Assembly: GCA_015832175.1 (NCBI GenBank)
Contig: WJXW01000002.1
Location: 2,294,001-2,358,000, forward strand
DNA length: 64,000 bases
Direction of reading: 5' to 3'
From: Paraphaeosphaeria minitans
Lineage: Eukaryota > Ascomycota > Dothideomycetes > Pleosporales > Didymosphaeriaceae
Every line of letters starts with the position of its first letter. The first letter of the stretch is position 1. The translations under genes and the position numbers were made by a program. Below, piece after piece: positions 45,453 to 57,055 of the stretch. The notes beneath the pieces are model-generated. The model did not search any database, was not told where the DNA came from, and worked only from the letters and a program-made list of their open reading frames with translations.

Positions 45453-47377
45453 ATGGGGTCTAACGGTACCGAAGTAGAGGAGGCAGATATACCCAGGCAT
45501 GAATCAAAGAATGAGCTGAAGACCACTCATCAGCAGGAGTTCGATATTCCTGCTGGCTACGAAGACCCACATAAGGCTGCTCTGGAAGATAATCCTGAAC
45601 ATGCACAGAAGTTGGCATGGCCCGTCATTCTCTCGGCACTTTTCCTAGGCACCTCCTTTACCGGTCCTATTATGTTCGGCTTCATTTTGGTGACGCCCAT
45701 ACTTGTGCAACTGTCCCAGAGACTCGGTGGTGCCGACATCGACTTTTGGATCCCTTCTGGATGGGGTGCTGCTGCCGCTGTTGGGTTTTCAGTCGCCGGA
45801 AAGATCTCGGACATATTCGGTAGACGAATAGTCATCCTTTTCGGCCAGGTTCTGACGGTTGTTGGCGGTATCGTATGTTGCACAAGTAACACGATGAACC
45901 AACTGATTGCTGGGGAGGTAATCCTTGGAGCGAGCATCGGAACTGTATCTGTTGCTTACGCCGGTACGTTGAGATTTCATTGACTGCCGACGTAACTCAT
46001 ATATACCTCAGGAATTTCTGAAATCCTACCGAACAAGTACAGAGGCATCGGTCTTGCGTGGACGGAGTTTAATCTTGCATCATGGGCTGTTCCATCCACG
46101 CTACTCGCCAATGCCATGGTATCCAATGCGAGCTGGCGCATCATGTTCTACCTGTGTATTGGCTATGGGGCATTCAGCTTTATCGGTACGCTCTTCGTGT
46201 ACTTTCCACCGAGCCATCCACGACCAGATCGAAAGACGAAATGGCAGCAGTTCAAAGAATTGGACTTCGTGGCCACGTTTCTATTCACGACTGGCCTTAT
46301 GGTATTCCTATACGGTCTCAACTCTGGTGGGAACACGTATGATTGGGGACATGTTGGAACAGTCGCACCTCTAGTCCTCGGACTCCTTACTTTTCTGAGC
46401 GCATTTGTCTACGATGCTCTCGTGCCAGCGGGTCCTCTCTTCCCCTGGTACCTCTTCAGGAATTTCCGCGATTTCTCAGCACTTGTCGTTCTAGTTTTCG
46501 TTGCGGGTATGGTATTTTTCGCGGCGTCAGCTTTGAACGCACAGACGATACTGTATCTGCACACCCCAGATCCCATTAAGATCGGTGTATACTCCCTACC
46601 ATCAGGTTTCGGCCAGCTCATCGGCGGATGTCTTGTCCCTGCGCTCGTCCACTACATTCAGCATGTGCACTACCGGCTCACATTTGCAGTGTTTATGCAG
46701 ACGCTCTTCTTCGGCCTCGCGGCACTCATTACACCAACCAACATCAATTGGCTCATGGCGGTGCAGTTTCTCGCTATGTTTCCGTTCGGTATGTAACTCT
46801 AGGATTCGAACTTGCTGTGTTTCACACATTGTTATTCCATATCAACAATACTTTGAGACTTGTGCTAACGCTGTGCCTATGTATAGGCTGGATCACGCTC
46901 AATTGCTACACAACAGCTTCACTCAATGTCCCTCAAAGAGATCTAGGGGTGGCTATTGGTTTGATTGGGACTTTTAGATCTGTTGGTGGCTCCATCGGCT
47001 CAGTCATATTCTCGTCGATCTTCGACCAGATAGCGGAGAAGGAGGTGGCAAAGAGGATCGCGGCAACAGCAACCGCCGGTGGGGTAGCTTCATCGTCTCT
47101 GGACGACCTGATCGAGGCAGTGACGCTAACGCTCTTGGGCGTTTCGGGTGAGGCAGCTACACTTTCTAATGTGCCTACAGAGATCATTGAATCATCTGTT
47201 CGAGCGGCACGGTACGCTTACGCATACGCCTTCCGTATCACCTGGTTAGCGTCGATTCCGTTTGGAGTCGTTGCGCTCATTGCAGCTGTCGCCGTTCGAG
47301 ATCCGTCGAAGTACTTCACGAATCACGTGGAAGTGCATTTGGAAAAGAAGGGAGGTGTCATTCGTAAAAAGTTATAG
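45453..47377 (+). CDS. MFS efflux pump, TRI12/DHA14-like
   Basis: Three exons (45453-45963, 46012-46788, 46887-47377) give 592 aa; introns are 48 and 98 bp. About 14 hydrophobic segments follow an acidic 55-residue N terminus. Motif A-like GKISDIFGRRIVILFG, the GASIGTVSVAYAGISEILPNKYRGIG region and the late NVPQRDLGVAIGLIGTFRSVGGSIG segment fit the fungal trichothecene-efflux/siderophore-transporter branch of the major facilitators. These export small molecules across the plasma membrane by proton antiport. The C terminus is basic (EKKGGVIRKKL). Its head-to-head placement with a P450 gene suggests a shared metabolic role, but no biosynthetic core enzyme is in the window. The substrate cannot be inferred. 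Confidence 0.9.
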
Positions 47378-47801
47378 ATTCGCTCAACAGGATGCACCGA
47401 ACGTGGAGAGCTGTCGAATTAGCACAGGGCTTACAAATTTCAGATGTCCTGTAGCAAACAACCTTGAACACTTTAATCGCCAAAGTTTACATTCACTACC
47501 AGAAAATGTGGTGTCAGGCGTAGCCGGGCAAGATCCGAAGTCAAGCGCCTTCCATATCCCAATGTGAAACTACTGTTCTCAACCACCTCTTCGAATCAAC
47601 CTCACCCACAGTCACATTTGTCTCACCGTCACTCTGAGTCATGCGATATATTTATCCAGTCCACCCATGAGGTCACCGGCCACGGTCCAAGTTGCCGCGA
47701 CATTTAGCGTGTATATATATATATATATATATATGAGCGTGCGCAACGGCGTTCACGCGCTCTACAGCACAACATCACGATATCACCACCTCGCCCTTGA
47801 G
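47378..47801. other. Intergenic region with TA microsatellite
   Basis: Holds a (TA)n tract at 47712-47734, about 70 bp before the ATG of the Cys2-His-Cys protein gene. Otherwise unremarkable. Confidence 0.6.
47712..47734. repeat. TA microsatellite
   Basis: About eleven uninterrupted TA units, likely length-variable between strains, in the probable promoter or leader of the downstream gene. Confidence 0.95.
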
Positions 47802-50582
47802 ATGTTATATACTTGTCCCCACTGCGGTGTTAAAGTCGAGTACAGCGCTTAAGATCCGGTGACGGCTGTTCTCCACGTCGCAGCTTGCAAACAAGCATCA
47901 CCCTCTGACGAGAACCTTGTCTCAACGAAGATTTCAATTACCCAGCCCGACGGCATAGAGCAGTATTACGTACGACGAGCTGCACCACCCGGCGAAAAGA
48001 TTCTCTCGTCAAAGGTCTCAATCGCACAACCCAGCCGAGAAGTACATGAAGACTACGTGGAGGATGACCCGAAAATGACCGCAAAGATAAATGCTCGAAT
48101 GTGCCCCATTTGCAAAGTACAGGTGTTCGGAACTTGCGGTCTTCCTTATTATGAGCGCCCGGCTCATTTCAACTCCTGCTGGACCGACCTTGTCACAGCC
48201 GCAGTACGTAGGGATACTCTCGCAACTGACAGTCCGCAAATGCCAGAACCTGCGCTACCACCACCGACTCCGAGTCTTTCAAAAAGCATACCATTACTTA
48301 CCCCAGGCGCGAACATGCTCGAGCCTTCGTGCTTGACGTGTGCACGCGACTTGTCCACTTACTCCGACATGGATGCGCTTCATCACCGCGCTATATGCTT
48401 CTCCAGTCAATTGCAGAAGACTTGCCCTATCTGTTACGGCGAGCTATCGGCCGCTGACGGATTTCTTGCTGGCTCCTTGTTACACTTGCAGCGGTGTCAG
48501 CGGGGTAACCAAAATAGCTACAGCTTTATCGAGTCTGATGATTTCGAGGCGCTCTACGTGAGTCTTTGTGGCAGGACCGAGATCACGCATAAGTTCCAAA
48601 AACGCATCGAAGGAGGCTCGCAAAGGAGTTCTACGAGATTCCGTTCCAAGATCCAGAGAAAGCACAATCATCCTGACTTCATATATAGATGCGAAGAGTC
48701 GGCACTACGAAATTGTGTCAATGCAGATGGGGAAGAAGTCGAGGGCTGGCGCACAGCAGGTGACGTTGGAAAGGCCGCTAAGAATATCTTTCCTGTAGTG
48801 AAGGAAGAATTCGATCCTTTCATCATCATGGAGGGGGTAATTTAATCGCGTTGCATTGCATTGTTTTTAGTGAGTGTTTTTTGATTGCTTTTGTTCACAT
48901 GGTCGTTCACATGGTCGTTCACATGGTCGCTCGCATGGTCGTTCACTTTAACGTACGTTGTGATTACAGAGGGTTTCCCACAGAACTAACACCGTTTGCA
49001 GCCTCAAACGCAGTCGTTTTACCCACCCACTCGAATCGTTAACAGCTCCAATTCAACGTCGGATACCTTGAGCGAACCTGTCGTCCAAGCGCTCGCGCCG
49101 GCGCAAGACCCATCAAAGACAAGTTCCATCGACACTACTCTGCTTCACGAATTGCCCGAAACCGGGGCGCAGTCTACATCAGAAATGCAACTTCATAGGC
49201 TGTCGAACACCACCTACACAATACCAATGCCTGCCGCCGATCTCCCGCAGGTACAAAAATGCATCTTCTGCCTTACCGATCCCCAAGGCACCCACAAGCG
49301 ATTCGACAAGATCGCAAAAGTGGACAGGATCAAGTGCGACAGGACCAACCACGATATCTTCACTTGCGGGCGTTGCACCGCTAACTACCACCCCGTTACC
49401 GAAGCAACATTCGCCACAGAAGCCCACGCGCTTCCCCGAATCATCCTGACGTCGCCTGATTCCCAGCACTCGAGCATACTTGAATCATTCACGCCGGAAA
49501 AGAAAGCACTATACCCTGCGCCTAAGCGCCGTGGCCATGCCAATTGGATCGGATACAAGTGGATGCCCAATATCAAAGAGCTAAAGACCGAGAAGGCAAA
49601 GCAGATAACGCGAGCACGGAATCGCGCACTTCGGCGCGAGAGTCAGATGTACGGTGGCGTACAGCTTCTTGCTATGGGGACACTCGCCTCGACTGCTGTC
49701 GCATTCTTTCCACCGCCCAAGAAAACCGCCACCAACGCCAGCAATCCTGCGCACCCGGTAGCTCAGGCTACTACACCAGCACCTTTAGCGGGGAATGGAT
49801 CATCTTCCACTTCTTCAGGTAGTCTTTCCTCGTTCAACATGGCATGGTCCAACGCAATCACCTCCCAAGGTCAGGAGATTGCTCCCTCGAACCTGTCGTT
49901 TGCTGACGTATCGCGAAAAGGCGGCGGGAAACAGAACGACAACAAAAAGGATTCCAAGGCACAAAAGTTTCGGTTGAATCCGCTCATGAGCGAGATGGCA
50001 TCTCAGATGCGAGGCTACAGCCGAAAGAAGAAAGAGGCGCAGAACGACTACAAGGCTCAGGAAGCTAGGCGTACGTCTCCGCCTGTCACGGATTGGGAGG
50101 ACCATGTGAGGTCTTTCGGCCACAGATTTCTTCGAATGCTAGAGAACTTCCACTTGAGCAAGACGTCTCCGAAAGGTGCTTCAAGTGGCGGAAGCGCGCA
50201 GAAGGCCCCAGCAGACAACCCGGCCGCTCCTCCCAAGACCGCCAGCTTGCCCGTTGACTTTTCGTCCGTCGTCGCCGACCCGAAACTGAAGCTCGCGCTC
50301 GACACCGCTCTCCCTGGCGCAGTACGATCTATGCATCCGCTAGGGAAGGCTTCGTACCTCGATCTCGCGAACGGCTCAGCATCACACCGCCCGTTCCTGT
50401 CTCCATCCGTCTACAATATCTCTTTCACCGTGCCCTCTGAGCTGTGCGACGACGAGGAGCGTTCCTCGCCATTCTCGCGTCCGCCCTCGTCAGCCTGGTC
50501 TGACACATCATCTACTTCGACGGACTCGAGTTGCATGCCCGAGACTGATACGGGTGAGGGATGGGAGGCGCTGTCTTTGTAG
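47802..50582 (+). pseudogene. Protein with four Cys2-His-Cys modules, first module interrupted by TAA
   Basis: Exon 1 (47802-48836) and exon 2 (49002-50582) are joined by a 165-bp intron (GTAATT donor, gaactaacacc branch region, TTTGCAG acceptor) in phase 0. Counting from the ATG at 47802, exon 1 encodes four modules of pattern C-x2-C-x(14-17)-H-x3-C: C5/C8/H25/C29, then the modules starting CPICKVQVF, CLTCARDLS and CPICYGELS. Codon 17, inside the first module, is an in-frame TAA (47850-47852). Exon 2 adds CIFCLTDP...FTCGRCTANYH, another probable metal site, and a long Ser/Pro-rich tail. Translation could restart at the ATG at 48075, giving a three-module protein; otherwise the gene is dead. 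A GT-AG pair (about 47827-47885) could also remove the stop but would delete part of module 1. Function is unknown; zinc binding is inferred. Confidence 0.7.
48894..48941. repeat. 12-bp minisatellite inside an intron
   Basis: Four head-to-tail copies of ttcacatggtcg (the fourth reads ctcgcatggtcg) lie in the 165-bp intron of the Cys2-His-Cys gene and largely account for its unusual length. Confidence 0.93.
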
Positions 50583-51650
50583 TACGACGATTCTTGTGGT
50601 ACCTAGGCTTGGTCAGGATCAAGACTTGAGCGGGGAAGAGAAAGTTGGGAGATTTTCGTACCAAGACTGTGGCGGTGCAGACACGGTGTTGCATACCTAT
50701 CTGTTTGTCTATACCATTCGAGATGGCTGGCTGTACACTCCAGTAGCTACGCCCAGGAAAGGATGCTGATTGTTTGCGAATGGACGTTGCAGTGGATATA
50801 CCCATAGATGGAGTCGCACCACGGGATTAAAGTGGCGTCTCTTTCTTTCTTGGTTCATATCGGGTACTTTGTATACAAATGTAGTTCTTGTCGACATTCC
50901 GGTACGCTTCAATGAAGCACGGTACTTCAATTGCCTCCATACCTTGGCCTGATTATGTCAGTGAACACAATACCAAATTCATGACCTATCATACAAAAAG
51001 TTTAAAATGGCTTCTCACTTATTTCCTGGATCCCGCAGTCTCGCGAAAACAAAGGCTCGTTACCAGTGTTCGCTTGAGAGAATGAGGTTATCTGGGTAGA
51101 CTTGGGGTGATTTGCTGGTCGTGAGCTGGTGGAGACCAGAAGGCTCCCTTTCGACGTGTGCAATACAGCGCACCGCGCGTAGTGTAGGTTCTGCGTGATA
51201 TATGTCGCTCTAAAGATTTCTTCATACTATAGTGATGATGCGCATGTAGGGCTAGATCTATACGCATTTTGCGAAGCGGAACTTTGAATGTAGCTAGTTC
51301 TTATCCTCGCTATATGTGGTATACCATGTCTCTTGAATTCCAAATACGTCGGTAATAGATATTCGAATTACCTTAATACCGAATGCCTTGAAGCTTTAAT
51401 GCTGGCATGCATTCTTTCAGATATATGGCACTATTAACTCTTATGCCGATAGGCTGTTCGGCGTTCCCTACAGAGTTACAGGACAAAGCGAGTAGAAAAC
51501 TAAGCGGCGCTGGGTTTGATGGGAGAGGTCGGAGAATATATCATGGCGATAAGCCTTGAGTATAATCAGGTTTCAAGTTTGCGTGGTGCTAGGGACAATT
51601 CAAGAGCAGCTAACGTTTGTACTTTGACCGATTCCCCCAAGCGCCTTCTC
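50583..51650. other. Intergenic region
   Basis: The 3' flanks of two converging genes. It becomes A/T-rich from about 51180 to 51480. No gene or repeat is supportable. Confidence 0.55.
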
Positions 51651-52721
51651 TCAAATCTCAGGAAAGATATCAAGCACCTTATCTACCTGGTTAAAATCAT
51701 ACGCATTCCCATAGGGCCTATTCAAATAGTTCTTCTCAACCTCCTCACTCTTCACATACTCAGCCGCAACATACAACCCCGTCTTCTCGGGCGTCAACTG
51801 GTCCCGCAAATCCTCTGCAAACTCAACGGTCATCTGATTGCGATACCAGGGCGCGAAGTGAACTGTATCCACATCAGCGTTGCAAAACAGTTGCAGGTAT
51901 ACGGAGGTAACTCACTCATAGCAAGCATAACCCTTGGCACCTCACTCAGATTCGGCATCCCCCCATGCCACAACCTCAAGTCCCTGACGATCACGCTCCC
52001 CTTCTTGACAACGGGCTGACATGGCGCCCTTAAAGCCCTCCTCTCCTCAAGCAAATCCTTCTTGATCTTCCCGCTCGCCCGTTCGCCGTGCGCGCCCTCC
52101 TGGTCCGCGAGGGTAGTAACGGCGTGCGTGCCGAGCCAGACTTCCGTGGAGCCGTTGTGGGCCTCCATAGAGATCAACGGGACGTTGATGACGAGGGCGA
52201 AGGGGATGCGGGGATGGTCAAAGTCGGCGTCGTTGTGGGTGGGTTGGGAGGCGGGTGGGGCGGAGTGCGAGGGCGGGAGGGCAGTGTTTCCGGATATGAA
52301 CCGCAGGTGGGGACGGGGGCCGAGCGCCGTGGAGGTTATTTGGGTTACGATGGGGTCTGTGGGGGAGGGTTAGTAGGGTGATCTTGGAGCTTCGACATTC
52401 CTCCTGGCTGAGTGCATGGAAGGGCTTACTGGTGAAAACCTCCGGGAAGAAGAAGTCTTTCACGAGAGGAGGGTCTTGCTGGATGTTGCCTTTGTGGTAG
52501 TTGAAGGGGCTGTCTTTGCGCGATTGTAGCTCATAAGCATCTTGAATCATCTTGTGGTTTAGTTTTTCTATGATCTCGTGCGGGACTAGGTCCTCTACCA
52601 CAACGAGGCCGTCGCGAGAGAGTGCCCGGATGGCAATCTCGAGGTTTTTCTGCGTGAGAACGCCATTTTTTATTTCAGCTGGAGACGGCGCGATGGAGAG
52701 CGGAGTAGATTGGGGGGACAT
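51651..52721 (-). CDS. Phytanoyl-CoA dioxygenase (PhyH) family enzyme
   Basis: Three exons (52430-52721, 51916-52356, 51651-51862) give 314 aa; introns are 73 and 53 bp, all GT-AG. It is an Fe(II)/2-oxoglutarate oxygenase of the PhyH type. The metal triad is visible as H138-x-D140 (QPTHNDADFD) and H228 (LRLWHGGMPN), with R239 as the likely 2-oxoglutarate anchor (VPRVMLAM). The N-terminal LSRDGLVVVEDLVPHEIIEK block is typical. The C-terminal IHFAPWYRNQM is restored only by the second splice. Fungal members hydroxylate lipids or secondary metabolites; the substrate is not evident. The start at MSPQSTPLS was preferred over the ATG at 52847 because the extra 42 residues are low complexity. No peroxisomal SKL end is present (ends DIFPEI). 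Confidence 0.88.
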
Positions 52722-54821
52722 CTCAGGCGGGGTAGATGGAGATATTGTGGGAGTGGATGTTGTAGTTGGAAATGGAGTAGGAAGGACGATTGAGTATGTG
52801 TTGAGATGGATTGCTTTGTTACTCGGGATCAACTGGGCCTTATACACTGAGTGTCAGGACATCCGCTTTGGGCAGTCCGCGATGCTCGTAGAGAGAGCGG
52901 AACAGATGTCGAGAACACTTCTGGAAAGGGCTAGTGCGATGCTTGAAGGCTAGGCTGGGTCAGGAAGCGCGACCGCGGTTCCTCCTATACACGCGACAAG
53001 GCTCTTTCGTGGAAGAACCTACTATGTAGGCGCAGCTATCTAGGTCTCCATCCGTAGGTAGGCGTTTGATATTGTGCCTCACCTTTTGGGAGACCGCATC
53101 GCGCTTGGGAGATTCCCCGGTATCACCGTCATCACCCGGTTGGGGGATGTAGTGTTGGCAAACTGAGGTTTAGTACGTTCACAACTTTATTCCAGGAGGT
53201 ACTCCCGACTTACAAACTATCAGTGCCGAAAAGCTGTGAGCCAAGCATGTTGACTCAATAAGGCTGAGGCTGAGGCTGAGTGCAACGACAACGTGAAAGT
53301 GTGGCGCCCATCCAGCTTTGCGGAGCCCACTCGGCTACGCGACTTGTTTTCTGCTCTCGTGCCTCTCTGTTCGACAGCATGGCCGCCAAGGCAAAGGGGT
53401 TTAGTATGCCTATGGCCTCTTTAGTAGTGCACTGCATGCAACTGCTGTCTCTACTGGTTCCTTTCATCGCCTCCATCAGCCTGCTCTCCACATATCATAT
53501 CATCGCATACGGGCCAGTACGCTTATCCGTCTCGATGCATCGTACGACCGTATCGATCATCGTGCAACTGCTCTCTTCGACCCTGGGTTTCCTCCAGATA
53601 ATGTCGATAACAACGATCATCAACCACGCTACGCGGCTTTGACTTGCAAGTGCTTCTGTACGTCTCGACACGACCCGGCTTCTCACGGCGTCATTGGTAC
53701 CGTGTGTGCCTTGGACGAGGCGACATACATAGCTTCTAGTATCTACATACCAAGGGTATACCGTCGGCGCGAGCCGTCTTGGGTTGCCATGTGACCTAGG
53801 CGTGACATGGTCTCCCTTTGAAAGCGTCTGATCCGGACGCGAAGGTTACCTACTCGAGTCGGATTTCTGAAGGTACCGTGGCGAGAATGCGGGTTGCAAG
53901 GGGCTGCTGCGGGGCGAAGGCGAGTACGGTAACTGCACATAAAGCATCCGAGGTTTTGCAAATACGGGTGGGATGGAGTGATGTGCATTGCACATGTGCC
54001 GTGTCCCGACGGATAGATAGGCGACCTTCAGCATGAGTTTAGCATGGCAATGGTAGTACCTTCTAGCCATGGCCTGAGACGTCCGGTGGGTCGTTTGAAA
54101 GGCAGCGAACACAGCGTGCGCGCCCTTGGACCAACATTCAATCCGGCGTAGGGAGCACAGTTGTGTGACGTGAATCATGTCTGTGACGTACTGCGCGCTG
54201 CATGCAAAGTCTCTGGGCATCGAGGCGCCAATGTACGCCCCTAAGGTGTAGGTAGGTATCTATAGTTTCGAGAAGTTTGCGCGCCCACCATTCCCGCGAG
54301 GCCAACGTCGCTGGCGGAGGTGCTGGGTAGGTACCTATATGGGTCAGATTGGAGCATTTCCGCGGCGCGCATAGTGATGATTCATGATGAAGGAGGATAA
54401 ACCCGCTGGCCAAGCCACCACATCGCTCCCTTCCCCTTGGGGGCGCATCCCCTTTCGACGGTGTTGGTGTCACCTGGTCGCGCGACTATCTACGACCACG
54501 CCTGCCGTCTGCCGCCAAGTATTACTCATCCCAAACCGACCTACCCCTACCCCTACCCCTACCCCTACCCCGGACGCCACCACCGTGCAGCAAGGCAACC
54601 AGGACCTAGCTCCCACCTCCTCCCGGCCTGGCAAGACAAAAGGAACCGCTCGGCCATCAATAAGGCTGTGTCTGCACGTCACAGCTCAACGCCCTCGCTC
54701 GAAGCGCAATTGTGGTTGTGCCCTCTGCCCTCACGCCGCTCTCGCGCCTCTCTCGCCCCACACCGCACGCCACACACCACACACCCACCACGCACCGCAC
54801 GCCGCACGCCGCACGCCGCAC
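52722..54821. other. Long intergenic region
   Basis: About 2.1 kb with no supportable gene. One open frame (53280-53642) encodes hydrophobic stretches but has no recognisable start context or motif. A gctgag triplicate lies near 53264 and a CTACCC hexamer repeat at 54541-54570. Confidence 0.5.
54541..54570. repeat. Hexamer repeat CTACCC x5
   Basis: Five tandem CTACCC units. It differs from the usual fungal telomere repeat (CCCTAA) by one base per unit and lies between ordinary genes, so it is annotated as a simple repeat. Confidence 0.85.
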
Positions 54822-55629
54822 ATGATGCCGTCACAACGCCGAACGAGGCTCTACGTCCTCCTCCTCGCCCTCGCAATCATCACCACCCTCTACATGACGC
54901 GATCGAGCTCGCAAACACGCACCTCTCCATTCTATGTCAAGACACAGGAAGCGCTCCAGACAGCAGAGTACGTGGAAGCATCCAAGCACCGCGACGCAGA
55001 GAAAGTGGGCTCGCGCCTCAAGGCCGCCGCAGACGATGCGCGAAAGGCCGCCGAGGAGAAGGGCCAGAAGTTCGTCGATTCGGTTACGGGAGGCGACGCG
55101 GACAAGGCGCCGCGGGGTCGATACAGCAACAATAAAGACGGAAAGCAACAGCCGCTTGAGGGCGTGGCTGTGGTCGGCGGCAGGACGCAGGACAAGAAGC
55201 CGCCCAAGGAGAACGAGACCGAGGACTACCACGAAGCCGAGGTGGAGCTCAACACCATCTTGAAGAAGAGCCCAAGTACGCTGCCTGCCCAACCCGCCCT
55301 CTCCTTTGTCGTGCTAACACCTCGCAGTCATCATCTTCTCCAAAACATACTGCCCGCACTCGCGAAAAGCCAAGCACATCCTTCTCGAAACCTACGACAT
55401 CGACCCCGCGCCCTACGTCGTCGAGCTCGACGAGCACCCGATTGGCCTAAAGCTGCAGGAGGTCCTAGCAGATACGACTGGCAGACGGACCGTACCTAAC
55501 GTGATGGTCCTCGGCCAAAGCATTGGCGGCGGAGACCAGATGCAGGAGCTCGACGAGACAGACACCATGGCCGAGACCATCAAGAAGCTTGGCGACACCC
55601 GAATTACCCGCGTCACGCGGCGCGCGTAA
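54822..55629 (+). CDS. Membrane-anchored monothiol glutaredoxin (Grx6/Grx7-like)
   Basis: Two exons (54822-55275, 55328-55629) give 251 aa; the intron is 52 bp. The N terminus is short and basic, then one hydrophobic signal anchor (about 10-25, LYVLLLALAIITTLYM). A charged stem of about 110 residues (Ala/Lys/Glu-rich) follows, and then the glutaredoxin domain beginning IIIFSKTYCPHSRKAK. The active site is CPHS (Cys160), a monothiol type, with TVPNVMV (the cis-Pro loop, TVP) and SIGGGDQM, the usual glutathione-binding loops. This layout matches yeast Grx6/Grx7, which sit in the early secretory pathway. The intron lies just ahead of the catalytic domain. Two adjacent ATGs (54822, 54825) are in frame. 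Confidence 0.92.
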
Positions 55630-56426
55630 AAACAAACGCCTTTATTCTATCGTTGTGTAATCATCGCTTTCGCTTCTCTGTGTACATGTACCAATTGGAT
55701 TTGCTGAGGTCACGACTGGAGATTCCATGGATGGGGGCATTGTTAGGCTGGCTGCATCGGGACTGGAGGGTTTGGGTAGGGGCTCTGTCGTTACGGACTT
55801 TTTCAGTGGGTATACCCGTTCAATGCGACCATGTTTACGTTCTTGCAGTCGCAGTTTTGACAGAGTTTGGACTCGGTAACGGGACCAAGGAGCGGCAATT
55901 CAACAGTTTCCACCTCAAAAAGAGGAATGTATAGTGGGGGTGGAGGGGGTTGAGGGAGACAGATTTGGGAATTGAGGGTGTGTTTTGAGAGAAAGGGAAA
56001 GAGCGACTCGATTGAAAAGGAGAACATGTAGGGCATGCAATGGATCAGATTCACATTCGGCTCGCTGGGATTGTTATTGTTGCATCTTCCGGGGCGTGGT
56101 AAGCACAAGAGACAAAACCATCGTGCGTTGGCCCCATCTGCAAGACCTAAGGACCACAAAGACAACCACACTCAGCACATGCCTAGAGTGGACTCGACCT
56201 CAGAAAGTATGCGCTCACGCTCACGCTCACGCTCACGCCGCTTCCTGCGTACCTGCCTGATCCCGGGCGCGCCTTCCCACCGCGTTTGCCCATGGCAATC
56301 AACCCACCCAACGCGACTACCCGCACCTTACCATCACCCGCTCGCCTCGCCCTCGCGATCTCGTCACCGCTGACCTCACCGCTACGCGCACCATCCTCAA
56401 TCGCGTCATCGCCAGCGCCCAGCACC
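55630..56426. other. Intergenic region with short repeats
   Basis: The glutaredoxin 3' flank and the promoter of the next gene. Contains CGCTCA x4 at 56212-56235. The frame is open upstream of the chosen ATG (56427) from 56286, but that portion is Pro/Thr/Ser-rich leader-like sequence. Confidence 0.55.
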
Positions 56427-57055
56427 ATGTGCACCTACTTCACGCTCACCTACAAATGCGGGCACACGCAGACATCGCACCGCTGCCCGCGCTCCACCAT
56501 CTACATATACGGCAAGAATGGCGAGCAAGTTCCCCGGGTCATCGGCTGCGATAGTACCCATGTCCTAGGCGGCGGTCTCCCCGACGTATGCATCGACTGC
56601 AAGATGGCGGAGGGCCACATGCCGGGCGTGGCAACGGGGGTGGACAAGTGGTCGCTGTGGGGACCGAGGGAAGATGCCATGGCTGCGCGAGTGAAGATGG
56701 TGCAGGCCGGGGTCTCCGAGGCCGCGAGTTCGCCAGTCGAGGGTGGCGCCGTCCAAGGTAGGTGCAGCGTTCAAGAGAGACGTGAGTGGGAGCTGACGAG
56801 GAATGAGCAGAAGGTTGGGAGGAACAGGTGCGCACGGCATTGGTGGACCAAGGACGCGGACAGACGGGAACGCCGGATACGACGGCGAGCAGCGCGAGGA
56901 GCGGGTCGATTCAGGAGAGGGTCAATGAGCAGGATGAGGAAGATGACGAATGGATGTGGGGTGGTATGAAGAACTTTGGGGGAGAGAAAGGAAGGAAGCG
57001 AGGGAAGGCTACGACGGTGCGGACTGCTCAAGCATGGGACCTGACGAATGGTTGA
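56427..57055 (+). CDS. Small Cys/His protein of unknown function
   Basis: Two exons (56427-56757, 56811-57055) give 191 aa; the 53-bp intron has a GTAGGT donor and a gctgacg branch site. The N terminus MCTYFTLTYKCGHTQTSHRC with a later DVCIDCK offers five cysteines and two histidines in a pattern seen in many small fungal proteins beginning MCT-x-K-C-G-H; zinc binding is likely but unproven. The second exon is acidic and Gly-rich (NEQDEEDDEWMWGGMKNFGG) with a basic stretch (EKGRKRGK). There is no signal peptide. The alternative start at 56286 would add 47 Pro/Ser-rich residues. The role is unknown. Confidence 0.75.

Noticed and set aside
53280..53642. Hydrophobic open frame of 120 codons
   Set aside because: No family resemblance beyond hydrophobicity and no partner exon found; possibly a decayed membrane-protein fragment, but not supportable.
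54541..54570. Telomere-like repeat
   Set aside because: The unit CTACCC differs from the CCCTAA telomere repeat and lies internally between ordinary genes.
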